Assembly: GCA_934130595.1 (NCBI GenBank) | Contig: CAKOYF010000016.1 | Coordinates: 1-29,415, forward strand | From: an uncultured Clostridia bacterium | GTDB lineage: Bacteria > Bacillota > Clostridia > TANB77 > CAG-465 | DNA: 29,415 nucleotides | Direction of reading: 5' to 3' | Shown here: one piece after another, positions 1 to 7,575 of the stretch | Layout of the letters: every line of letters starts with the position of its first letter | Numbering within the stretch: the first letter of the stretch is position 1 | Translations under genes and position numbers: made by a program | Notes under the pieces: generated by a model | Databases searched by the model: none | What the model saw: only the letters and a program-made list of their open reading frames with translations | What the model was told of the DNA's origin: nothing

Positions 1-747
1 TATGATTTCAACGTTGAAGCTGGTACAGTTGGACAAAAGTATACTACAGTTAACCAATTAGAAAATATAAATAAAAAGTATGGAGATATATATGAGTTTG
101 TAAGAGTAGATGGAAATACAAAAGGAAATCTACAAGAAGAGACAATAATTGTTACATACTATTATCAAAAATATTTAGGAAAAGTTGAAGTAAACTACGT
201 AGATATTGATACTAACAAAACTTTGGTAGAAAAAGTTAAATTTACTGGTAAAATCGGTACTGAATATACAACAGAAGACAAAATAGATGAAATTAATGAC
301 AATCAAAAGTATTTTTATGAATTCGTGAAGGTAGATGGAAATAAAAAAGGAAACTATTTAAAAGAAAAACAAGTAATAACATATTATTATAAAAAAGTAA
401 AATCTAAAATAGTTGTAAAATTCTTATCAGAAGATACACAAGAGGAAATATCAGAAAGAGAAGAATATGAAGACTATATTGGAAAAGAATATTCAACAAG
501 GCCAAAAGATATTGAAGGCTGGAAATTAGTTGAAAGCAAGATTCCATATAATAAGAGTGGTAACTATCAAAAAGATATAATAGAAGTAGTATATTATTAT
601 AGCAAAATAAATAGCTCAAATAATAATGAGGAAAACACATCCGATAACGTGGAGACTTCTGATATAAATATTACTTTGATAACAGGTATTTTAATTGTAG
701 CTATGTATGGAATAATAAAACTAAGAAAAAATTTGAAACATAACTAA
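1..747 (+). CDS. C-terminal part of a MucBP-repeat surface protein, membrane anchored (5' truncated)
   Basis: The reading frame is already open at base 1, so the gene begins outside the window; 248 codons are visible. They hold three tandem repeats of the MucBP type at about residues 1-57, 59-132 and 133-200, each ending in a YYY-containing strand (TYYYQK, TYYYKK, VYYYSK). An Asn/Glu/Ser-rich spacer follows, then one hydrophobic helix (about 222-240) and a basic tail (KLRKNLKHN). MucBP repeats are known from adhesins that bind mucin or other glycans, so a host- or matrix-binding role outside the cell is inferred. No LPXTG-like sorting motif precedes the helix, although the helix-plus-basic-tail order resembles a sortase signal. 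It is therefore best read as membrane anchored. A terminator lies 70 bases after the stop. Confidence 0.8.
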   Translation, partial: YDFNVEAGTVGQKYTTVNQLENINKKYGDIYEFVRVDGNTKGNLQEETIIVTYYYQKYLGKVEVNYVDIDTNKTLVEKVKFTGKIGTEYTTEDKIDEINDNQKYFYEFVKVDGNKKGNYLKEKQVITYYYKKVKSKIVVKFLSEDTQEEISEREEYEDYIGKEYSTRPKDIEGWKLVESKIPYNKSGNYQKDIIEVVYYYSKINSSNNNEENTSDNVETSDINITLITGILIVAMYGIIKLRKNLKHN

Positions 748-816
748 TGCTTACTAAAAAAATATGACTATATTTTACAGAGAACATCTTAATAAAAATA
801 ATGTAAAATATGATAG

Positions 817-858
817 AATGCACTTCAAAATAAGAGGTGCATTTTTTATTTTTTAATA
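817..858 (+). terminator. Rho-independent terminator after the MucBP protein
   Basis: A 10-bp stem (817-826 with 834-843, one G-U pair) and a 7-base A-rich loop are followed by a long T-rich run. It ends the transcript of the surface-protein gene. The remaining bases up to 1008 hold only the candidate promoter of the next gene. Confidence 0.8.
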
Positions 859-953
859 GTGTGAGAGTCTATAAGATATAGCAAAGGAAAGCTAAAAAAT
901 TGAAAATAACGCATAATAAATCTTACAACTAAAATGATGTAATAAATTTTTTC

Positions 954-982
954 TTTATTTTAATTGGGTTTAGTAGTATAAT
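954..982 (+). promoter_or_regulatory. Candidate sigma-A promoter of the acetyltransferase operon
   Basis: A perfect -10 hexamer TATAAT sits at 977-982. The -35 region is poor (TTTATT at 954-959 with 17-base spacing). The site lies 26 bases before the chosen start codon at 1009. Confidence 0.4.
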
Positions 983-1008
983 AGAAGCAATTGATAGGAG
1001 AAAATTAT

Positions 1009-1437
1009 ATGGTAATCGAAAAATTAAAAAAAGAGGATTTTGTCAAATACAAAGAGTTAATAGATGAAGCTTTTGATGCAAATACAGATATTAATTCATA
1101 TAATAAATATAATCCAGAAAATGAATCATATGAGATAGTGGTAATTAAAGAAAATGAAGATATAATAGCCACATTAACAATGTATAAGCTAAATCTTTTT
1201 ACTTTTTCTTTTCAACCAACTATAGAGCTATTTAATGTTGCAGTAAAAAAAGAGTTTAAAAGAAAAGGATTAGGAAAACTTCTTATAGATTACGTTAAAG
1301 AATATGCTAAGAAAAATGGATATAAGACAATTCATTTAACATGTCTTGAGGAAGAAAAAGATGTTCATATGTTTTATGAAAATGTCGGATTTAAAAAGAA
1401 TGAAAGTAGAAAATATAGTATGTATTTAGGAGATTAA
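1009..1437 (+). CDS. GNAT family N-acetyltransferase
   Basis: A 142-residue protein with the GCN5-related acetyltransferase fold. The acetyl-CoA pyrophosphate-binding loop is visible as KRKGLGKLL, followed by the helix with LIDYVKEYAKK. The C-terminal motif MFYENVGFKK is typical of the family. The substrate cannot be told from sequence; the acceptor could be a small amine, an antibiotic or a protein N-terminus. The start is set at ATG 1009 because an AGGAG-type site ends at 1000. A TTG at 991 would include that site inside the gene. The stop lies two bases before the next start, so it is the first gene of an operon with the FAD protein and probably the amidase. Confidence 0.85.
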   Translation: MVIEKLKKEDFVKYKELIDEAFDANTDINSYNKYNPENESYEIVVIKENEDIIATLTMYKLNLFTFSFQPTIELFNVAVKKEFKRKGLGKLLIDYVKEYAKKNGYKTIHLTCLEEEKDVHMFYENVGFKKNESRKYSMYLGD

Positions 1438-1439
1438 GA

Positions 1440-3002
1440 ATGTATAGATTATCAAATATAAAAATAAGAGAAAACTTAACAGAGGAAAAAGTTATAGCGC
1501 AAGCTTTGAAAAAATATAATATTAATACACAAAATGTTAAAGAGGCATACATATACAAAAGATCTATTGATGCTAGAAACAAGAGTGATATATATTATAG
1601 CTATGTAGTTGATGTAAAGTTAAATAAAGATATAAAAGTAAAAGGTGCTAAAGCTATAGATGAAGAGCAATTACCCAAAATACAAAATACAAGAAAAAGT
1701 AGTTATAAACCTGTTATTGTTGGAGCGGGACCTGCAGGACTTTTTACAGCTATTACACTAGTAGATAATGGTATAGAGCCAATAATAGTAGAGCAAGGAT
1801 CAAGAGTTGAAAAAAGAATAGAAGAAGTAAATAATTTTATTGAAACAGGAGCATTAAATACTAAGACAAACATACAATTTGGTGAAGGTGGTGCAGGAAC
1901 TTTTTCTGATGGAAAATTAACTACAGGAAATACGTCTGTTTTTTCAGGAAAAGTATTAGAAGAATTTGTAAAATTTGGAGCACCAAAGGAAATTATGTAT
2001 ATTGCTAAACCACATATTGGAACAGATAATTTAGTTAATATAGTAAGAAATATGAGAGAGTACATAATATCTAAAGGCGGAACTTTTTTATTTGATACTA
2101 AAGTTACAGATTTTGTTATTGATAATAATGAAATTAAAGGAGTAGTTTGTGATAACAAAGAAAAAATTGAAACTGATACAGTAATTCTTGCTATTGGACA
2201 CAGTGCAAGGGATACTTTTAAAAAGCTATTAGAAAAAAATGTTAACATGATACCTAAAAATTTTGCTATAGGTGCTAGAATAGAACATTTACAAGAGGAT
2301 ATAAATGTAGCACAATATGGAAAAGAACCAAAGTTTTCTCTTCCACCAGCAGAATATAAACTAGTATATCATGCTTCTAATGGTAGAACTTGCTATACTT
2401 TTTGTATGTGTCCAGGTGGACAAGTTATGGCATCTTCTTCTGAAGAAAATACAATAGTAACAAATGGAATGAGCAAGTTTAGTAGAGATGGAAAAAATGC
2501 TAATAGTGCGTTACTTGTAAACGTTACACCAGATGATGCAAAAGGAGATAGCCCATTAAAGGGGATGTATTTGCAAGAAGAGTTAGAAAAAAAAGCTTTT
2601 GATATGGGAGGAAAAAATTACTTTGCACCAATTCAAAGAGTGGCAGACTTCTTAAATAATGTAAAAAGCTCTAAAATTGGAAAAGTTGAGCCTACATATA
2701 AACCAGGAGTTACGCTTTCAAATTTAAATGAACTTTTTCCAGATTATATTAGCCAAACTCTAAAAGAGGCGATAATAAATTTAGATAAAAAATTAAAGGG
2801 ATTTGCTAATGAAGATGCAATTCTTACTGCTGTTGAAACAAGAACATCTTCACCAGTACAAATATTAAGAGAAAAAGAAAGCTTAATGTCTAATATTAAA
2901 GGATTATTTCCATGTGGTGAAGGTGCTGGATATGCAGGAGGAATAATGACTGCATCAGTTGATGGAATAAAAGTAGCAATAGAGGTATTAAGATATAACT
3001 AA
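1440..3002 (+). CDS. FAD-dependent dehydrogenase of the COG2509 type
   Basis: A 520-residue flavoprotein. About 85 N-terminal residues form a small domain. The Rossmann dinucleotide motif follows at residues 95-100 (GAGPAG), with the acidic strand end IIVEQG. The segment IQFGEGGAGTFSDGKL and the C-terminal CGEGAGYAGGIMTAS (Cys at 492) are hallmarks of the uncharacterised FAD-dependent dehydrogenases of COG2509, which usually have this length. The C-terminal block binds the flavin. Substrate and partner are not known for the family. It is probably cytosolic. It sits two bases after the acetyltransferase and 21 bases before the amidase, so it is likely co-transcribed with both, but this context does not reveal its job. 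Confidence 0.85.
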   Translation: MYRLSNIKIRENLTEEKVIAQALKKYNINTQNVKEAYIYKRSIDARNKSDIYYSYVVDVKLNKDIKVKGAKAIDEEQLPKIQNTRKSSYKPVIVGAGPAGLFTAITLVDNGIEPIIVEQGSRVEKRIEEVNNFIETGALNTKTNIQFGEGGAGTFSDGKLTTGNTSVFSGKVLEEFVKFGAPKEIMYIAKPHIGTDNLVNIVRNMREYIISKGGTFLFDTKVTDFVIDNNEIKGVVCDNKEKIETDTVILAIGHSARDTFKKLLEKNVNMIPKNFAIGARIEHLQEDINVAQYGKEPKFSLPPAEYKLVYHASNGRTCYTFCMCPGGQVMASSSEENTIVTNGMSKFSRDGKNANSALLVNVTPDDAKGDSPLKGMYLQEELEKKAFDMGGKNYFAPIQRVADFLNNVKSSKIGKVEPTYKPGVTLSNLNELFPDYISQTLKEAIINLDKKLKGFANEDAILTAVETRTSSPVQILREKESLMSNIKGLFPCGEGAGYAGGIMTASVDGIKVAIEVLRYN

Positions 3003-3023
3003 CTATATAGGTGGGGGTGATAT

Positions 3024-4355
3024 ATGGAGATAAGTCTAAGGAATTTTTTGAAAATTTTTTTAGCAATTATAATTATGATTATATTAATGATAGTTTATAG
3101 AAGTGTTCTTAATTATAAGAAAACAAGTGAAGAAGAAAAAATAAAAAACGAAAAAATCAAGTCTATGTTTACCTTAGTTGAAAATAAAAAATATGCAACT
3201 ATAAGTGAATACACCATATATGGTAATCACTTAAATATAAAAGGTACAATTGATCAAATCGAAGATGAAAATGTAGAAAATCTTGAATTAGTTATTATGG
3301 ATTTAGATCAAAATGAATCAAAATACAATTTAGAATATAGTATAAATGAAGGCAATATAGAATTTTATTTATCTCAAAATATAAATGAAGGGATAGATTT
3401 AGAAAAAATAAGTTCAGGTGATTATTATTTTTACATTAAACTAAAGAATAATAAGAAAACATATTATTATAGCTTGAAAAATGATACTAAATATAATGGA
3501 AATGAGTATTACACATTAACTAATGAAAATAAAAACAGAAAAATAAGCATAGATTTTTTAGAATATAATAACAAAATTCCTTATATGAAGATTACTTCTA
3601 GTGATATAGCTTTACCAAATAATGTATATGATATTGTAATTGATGCAGGGCATGGTGGAAGAGATCCGGGTGCTATGTATGAGAATAATACAGAAGCAGA
3701 ATATACATTAGAGTATGCATATAGTCTAAAAAGCAGATTAGAAAGTATAGGATATAAAGTAAAACTAACACGTGAAAAAGATGAGTATGTAGACACTTAT
3801 GGAAAAGGTGGAAGAGCAATTGTTCCATATGAAGTAAAGGCTAAGCTTTTTATATCTCTTCATCTAAATAGTACAGCTATTAGTAATCCAGAAGGCGGTA
3901 TAGAGATATATTGTGCAAATAATATGAATACAGCTTTAGCTAAGAGTTTCGCAGATAATATTGTAAATATTGCTAAAACTAAATATTCTCCGAATAATCA
4001 ATTTAGAGTATTAGATGGAGTCTATATTAGAACATATACTCAAGATGAGGTTGAAGAAGCAATAGAATATGCAAATGATGTTGGATACACTCCTTATGAA
4101 AATCTAAGCACACAGACACCATATTATTTTATGATAAGGGAAACTGGTGGCATAATGACAAGAGCGTATATTGATGGAAGAAATAAAAACTTAAAAGATA
4201 ATCCATATTCATCAAGTAATATTTCTGCAGAATCATACTTACTAGAGTTAGGATTTATTAATTCTAAAGATGATTTAGAAAATCTGCAAAAAAATAAAGA
4301 GGCTTATATAGAAGCAATAGTAAAAACAATAGTAGACAATTATAAAAATAATTAG
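3024..4355 (+). CDS. Membrane-anchored N-acetylmuramoyl-L-alanine amidase (Amidase_3)
   Basis: A 443-residue protein. Residues about 8-27 form an uncleaved signal anchor (FLKIFLAIIIMIILMIVYRS). Residues about 45-190 form a region I do not recognise, probably a beta-rich wall-facing domain. Residues about 200-443 are a zinc amidase catalytic domain. Its ligands are visible as His210 (DAGHGGRDPGA), Glu224 and His280 (FISLHLNS), and the catalytic Glu408 in LLELGFI. The enzyme cleaves the bond between N-acetylmuramic acid and L-alanine in peptidoglycan, on the outer face of the membrane, for cell separation or wall turnover. There is an insert of about 60 residues between His280 and Glu408. The ribosome site is GTGGGGGTGAT just before the ATG. 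There is no clear terminator before the nrdD promoter. Confidence 0.9.
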   Translation: MEISLRNFLKIFLAIIIMIILMIVYRSVLNYKKTSEEEKIKNEKIKSMFTLVENKKYATISEYTIYGNHLNIKGTIDQIEDENVENLELVIMDLDQNESKYNLEYSINEGNIEFYLSQNINEGIDLEKISSGDYYFYIKLKNNKKTYYYSLKNDTKYNGNEYYTLTNENKNRKISIDFLEYNNKIPYMKITSSDIALPNNVYDIVIDAGHGGRDPGAMYENNTEAEYTLEYAYSLKSRLESIGYKVKLTREKDEYVDTYGKGGRAIVPYEVKAKLFISLHLNSTAISNPEGGIEIYCANNMNTALAKSFADNIVNIAKTKYSPNNQFRVLDGVYIRTYTQDEVEEAIEYANDVGYTPYENLSTQTPYYFMIRETGGIMTRAYIDGRNKNLKDNPYSSSNISAESYLLELGFINSKDDLENLQKNKEAYIEAIVKTIVDNYKNN

Positions 4356-4365
4356 AAATTGAATA

Positions 4366-4394
4366 TTGAAAAGTAAAAGATACAATGGTATAAT
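4366..4394 (+). promoter_or_regulatory. Candidate sigma-A promoter of nrdD
   Basis: TTGAAA (4366-4371), 17 bases, TATAAT (4389-4394), with a TGG immediately before the -10. The ATG is 42 bases downstream. I looked for NrdR boxes around it and saw none. Confidence 0.7.
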
Positions 4395-4436
4395 CTCAAA
4401 GTAGATAGAAAAAGTAACATGAGAGGTGAAATATAT

Positions 4437-6701
4437 ATGATAACAAAAGTATTAAAAAGAGATGGTAGAAAAGTAAATTTTAACGTAGAAAGAATAGCAA
4501 AATCTATATATAAGGCGGCAAATTCTATTGGTGGACAAGACTATTCAAGATCAGAAGAGCTTGCAAGTATAGTTTATGAAAAATTAGATAAGAAACAAGT
4601 AAATAAGCAGGTTTCATCACAAGAGATACAAGAGGTCGTAGAAAATGTCTTAAAAGAACAAGGACATGATTCAACATTAAAAGTATATAAAAGTTTTAGA
4701 ACAGAACGTGATAAAGTAAGAGAGAGAGATACTGACATAATAAAAACATACAAGAGTTTGACTTTTGATGATGCAATAAACAGTAATATAAAAAGGGAAA
4801 ACGCAAATATTAATGCTGATACAGCAATGGGAACAATGCTAAAATATGGTTCAGAAGGAGCAAAGAATTTTTACCATTTATGTGTATTAAAACCAATACA
4901 TTCACAAGCACATAAAAATGGAGATATTCATATTCATGATTTAGACTTCTTAACTCTTACTACAACTTGTTGTCAAATTGATTTAATAAAATTATTCAAA
5001 GATGGCTTTTGTACAGGAGAAGGATTTTTAAGAGAACCACAAAGCATAGGTAGTTATGCAGCACTTGCAGCTATTGCTATACAATCAAATCAAAATGATC
5101 AACATGGTGGACAAAGTATACCAAATTTTGAATATGCAATGGCAAAAGGTGTAAAAGTAAGCTATAAGAAAGAATATTTAAAGAATTTAACAAAAGCTTT
5201 GGAATTGCTAACAGATTTAGAAGAATCTGAAAAAGTTGCAGAAGATATTGTAAAATCAATAAAATATGATAAAGATCTTGTAGCTACATATAAAGATTCA
5301 AATGGATATTTAAAAACAGAAAGAAAATATTTAAGTAAATACGTAGACAATTCAACTATTGAAAAAATTCAAAAGTTTACAGTAAAATATACAGATAGAG
5401 AAATTGAAAAAGCTACATATCAAGCTATGGAAAGCCTAATTCATAATTTAAATACAATGCATTCAAGAGCTGGTGCACAAGTACCTTTTAGTAGTATAAA
5501 CTATGGACTTGATACAACTCCAGAAGGAAGACTTGTAATGAAGCAATTACTACTAGCAACAGAGGCAGGACTTGGTAATGGAGAAACACCAATATTTCCT
5601 ATTCAAATATTTAAAGTTAAAGAAGGAATAAACTATAATGAAGGAGATCCAAACTATGACTTATTTAAATTGAGTTGTAGAGTTTCTGCAAAAAGATTAT
5701 TTCCAAACTATTCATTTATAGATGCACCATTTAATCTTAAATATTATAGAAAAGGAGATTATAATACAGAAGTTGCTTACATGGGATGTAGAACAAGAGT
5801 TATGGCAAATGTTTACGATAAAGAACGTGAAATTACTTGTGGAAGAGGTAATTTAAGCTTTACTTCTATTAATTTACCAAGACTTGGAATAGAAGCTCAT
5901 GGAGATGTTGAAAAATTCTTTGAAATGCTTGATGAAAAAATAGATTTAGTTATAGATCAATTGAAATTTAGATTTAGAATTCAAGCAAATAAGAGAGCAT
6001 ACAACTATCCATTCTTAATGGGACAACATGTATGGCTAGATTCTGAAAAATTAAAAAGTACAGATAAAGTAGGAGAAGTATTAAAACACGGAAGCTTAAC
6101 TGTTGGATTTATAGGTCTTGCTGAATGTTTAAAAGCTTTAATTGGAAAACATCATGGAGAAAGTGAAGAAGCAAGAGAGCTAGGATTAAAAATAATTTCT
6201 CATATGAGAGAAAGAATGGATGAACAATCTCAAAAAGATGGATTAAACTTTACTTTACTTGCTACACCAGCAGAAGGATTATCCGGAAGATTTGTAAAAA
6301 TAGACAAGAAGAAATATGGAATTATAGAAGGAGTAACAGATAGAGAATACTATACTAACTCATTCCATGTACCTGTTTATTACAAAACAAGTGCTTTTAA
6401 CAAAATAAAAATAGAAGCACCTTATCATGAGCTTACTAATGGTGGACATATTAGTTATGTTGAATTAGATGGAGATCCAACTAAGAATTTAGAAGCTTTT
6501 GAACAAGTAATAAGATGTATGAAAGAATCAGGAATTGGATATGGTTCAATAAACCATCCTGTAGATAGAGATCCAATTTGTGGATATACTGGAATAATCA
6601 AAGAGCTTTGTCCTTGTTGTGGAAGAAAAGAATTTGAAGAGCCAAAATATTTTACAGAAAGATTAAGAAGAAATACTAAGTATAACTGTAAAACTATTTA
6701 A
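4437..6701 (+). CDS. nrdD: Class III anaerobic ribonucleoside-triphosphate reductase, catalytic chain lacking its glycyl-radical loop
   Basis: A 754-residue chain that reduces ribonucleoside triphosphates to deoxyribonucleotides without oxygen. Residues about 1-95 are an ATP-cone (KVLKRDGRKVNF). The ten-stranded barrel follows, with the TTTCCQID region and the finger-loop Cys451 in MGCRTR, the candidate thiyl-radical residue. A Cys-rich knuckle holds Cys715 (CGYTG) and Cys725/727/728 (CPCCGR). In family members this knuckle is followed by the radical loop RRxTGYL. Here the chain ends with ERLRRNTKYNCKTI, where Lys748 stands in place of the radical glycine. The missing domain is encoded separately by the next gene, so the enzyme is probably split. 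The start at 4437 is chosen because AGAGGTG lies 8 bases upstream; an ATG at 4419 has no ribosome site. Confidence 0.93.
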   Translation: MITKVLKRDGRKVNFNVERIAKSIYKAANSIGGQDYSRSEELASIVYEKLDKKQVNKQVSSQEIQEVVENVLKEQGHDSTLKVYKSFRTERDKVRERDTDIIKTYKSLTFDDAINSNIKRENANINADTAMGTMLKYGSEGAKNFYHLCVLKPIHSQAHKNGDIHIHDLDFLTLTTTCCQIDLIKLFKDGFCTGEGFLREPQSIGSYAALAAIAIQSNQNDQHGGQSIPNFEYAMAKGVKVSYKKEYLKNLTKALELLTDLEESEKVAEDIVKSIKYDKDLVATYKDSNGYLKTERKYLSKYVDNSTIEKIQKFTVKYTDREIEKATYQAMESLIHNLNTMHSRAGAQVPFSSINYGLDTTPEGRLVMKQLLLATEAGLGNGETPIFPIQIFKVKEGINYNEGDPNYDLFKLSCRVSAKRLFPNYSFIDAPFNLKYYRKGDYNTEVAYMGCRTRVMANVYDKEREITCGRGNLSFTSINLPRLGIEAHGDVEKFFEMLDEKIDLVIDQLKFRFRIQANKRAYNYPFLMGQHVWLDSEKLKSTDKVGEVLKHGSLTVGFIGLAECLKALIGKHHGESEEARELGLKIISHMRERMDEQSQKDGLNFTLLATPAEGLSGRFVKIDKKKYGIIEGVTDREYYTNSFHVPVYYKTSAFNKIKIEAPYHELTNGGHISYVELDGDPTKNLEAFEQVIRCMKESGIGYGSINHPVDRDPICGYTGIIKELCPCCGRKEFEEPKYFTERLRRNTKYNCKTI

Positions 6702-6730
6702 TTGATTTAGATATTAAAAGCTGATATAAT
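6702..6730 (+). promoter_or_regulatory. Candidate promoter for the glycyl-radical subunit and nrdG
   Basis: TTGATT (6702-6707), 17 bases, TATAAT (6725-6730) with an extended -10 TGA just before it. It begins right after the nrdD stop. It would give a leader of about 20 bases carrying the strong site AAGGGGGA (6743-6750). Confidence 0.6.
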
Positions 6731-6756
6731 TTAATTATAAAAAAGGGGGAGATTAT

Positions 6757-7029
6757 ATGGTTATAAATACTAAAGGAGAGGCAATTTCTCAAGAAGAAAT
6801 AAATGAATATGTAGCATATGTACAAGAGAAAAATCCAGATAAAGAAATTGCAGAATTAAATATAAACGTTAACGGAGATTTTGTAGATATAAGTTATGTA
6901 TTTTCAAATGAAGTTCCTTTTGAAAGAATAAGAAGAATAACAGGATATTTAGTAGGTACACTAGATAGATTTAATGATGGAAAAAGAGCAGAAGAAAGAG
7001 ATAGAGTAAAACATGATATATTATCATAA
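6757..7029 (+). CDS. Separate glycyl-radical domain protein of the anaerobic ribonucleotide reductase
   Basis: A 90-residue protein. Residues 54-86 match the C-terminal end of ordinary NrdD proteins: PFERIRRITGYLVGTLDRF, then the KRAEERDRVKH tail. Gly63 is the expected radical-bearing residue. Residues 1-53 do not belong to the usual NrdD C-terminus; they look like a small alpha/beta unit with an acidic helix (QEEINEYVAYVQEK) and could dock onto the large chain. The preceding NrdD lacks this glycine, and the following gene encodes NrdG, the activase that makes the glycyl radical. The inference is that this protein completes the reductase in trans, like GrcA/YfiD for pyruvate formate-lyase. 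It has its own ribosome site and candidate promoter, and it overlaps nrdG by 17 bases. A role as a spare part for an oxygen-damaged enzyme alone is less likely, because no intact glycine remains in the large chain. Confidence 0.85.
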   Translation: MVINTKGEAISQEEINEYVAYVQEKNPDKEIAELNINVNGDFVDISYVFSNEVPFERIRRITGYLVGTLDRFNDGKRAEERDRVKHDILS

Positions 7030-7543
7030 TGATGAAAATGAGATTAGAATTGCTGGCATTGTTGAGGAATCTATAGTTGATGGTCCTGGAATTAGATTTG
7101 TAATCTTTACGCAAGGATGTCCACATGGATGTAAAGGGTGCCACAATCCTCAAACTCATGATTTTAATAGTGGAAAAGATGTAAATATAGATGAAATAGT
7201 AAATAAAATAAAAGAAGATCCATTACTAAAAGGAGTTACTTTAAGTGGTGGAGAACCTTTTATGCAAGCTGAGAAACTTGCTAAGCTTATAGATAAATTA
7301 TCTGATACAAAATTAGATATAATAACATATACAGGATTTAAATATGAAGAAATAATAAAAAATGCAAATGATGAAAATAAGTTTTACAAATTATTAGATA
7401 GAACAGATATACTTATAGATGGAAAGTTTGAAGAAGATAAAAAAGATGAAAATCTAATGTACAGAGGAAGCTCTAATCAACGAGCAATAGATGTAGAACT
7501 TAGTAGAAAAAGTGGAAAAATAATAGAACATGAATTTAAATAA
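7013..7543 (+). CDS. nrdG: Anaerobic ribonucleotide reductase activating protein (radical SAM)
   Basis: A 176-residue radical-SAM enzyme. Cys36, Cys40 and Cys43 (CPHGCKGC) form the CX3CX2C motif that holds the [4Fe-4S] cluster. The SAM-binding GGEP motif follows as LSGGEPFMQA. In this family the enzyme reductively cleaves S-adenosylmethionine and abstracts a hydrogen from the glycine of NrdD. Here the only available glycine appears to be Gly63 of the separate 90-residue protein encoded just upstream. The ATG lies inside that gene and overlaps it by 17 bases in another frame, with only a weak ribosome site, so translational coupling is likely. Its length is normal for NrdG. No terminator follows, so the permease 32 bases on may share the transcript. 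Confidence 0.92.
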   Translation: MIYYHNDENEIRIAGIVEESIVDGPGIRFVIFTQGCPHGCKGCHNPQTHDFNSGKDVNIDEIVNKIKEDPLLKGVTLSGGEPFMQAEKLAKLIDKLSDTKLDIITYTGFKYEEIIKNANDENKFYKLLDRTDILIDGKFEEDKKDENLMYRGSSNQRAIDVELSRKSGKIIEHEFK

Positions 7544-7575
7544 AAATAAATAAAATAATATATATAGGAGGAAAA

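Noticed and set aside
991..1008. TTG start for the acetyltransferase
   Set aside because: It would place the ribosome site inside the gene; the ATG at 1009 has ideal spacing.
1703..2248. A 181-residue minus-strand frame
   Set aside because: It lies opposite the strongly conserved FAD-dehydrogenase gene, has no recognisable domain and is a by-product of biased codon use.
4356..4436. NrdR-box operator upstream of nrdD
   Set aside because: No pair of palindromic AT-centred boxes of the expected length and spacing is visible around the promoter.
4437..7029. A sequencing frameshift that falsely splits one nrdD
   Set aside because: A single indel cannot join them. The large chain ends in its own remnant of the radical loop, a 55-base gap with promoter and ribosome site follows, and the small gene adds about 53 unrelated residues before repeating the loop.
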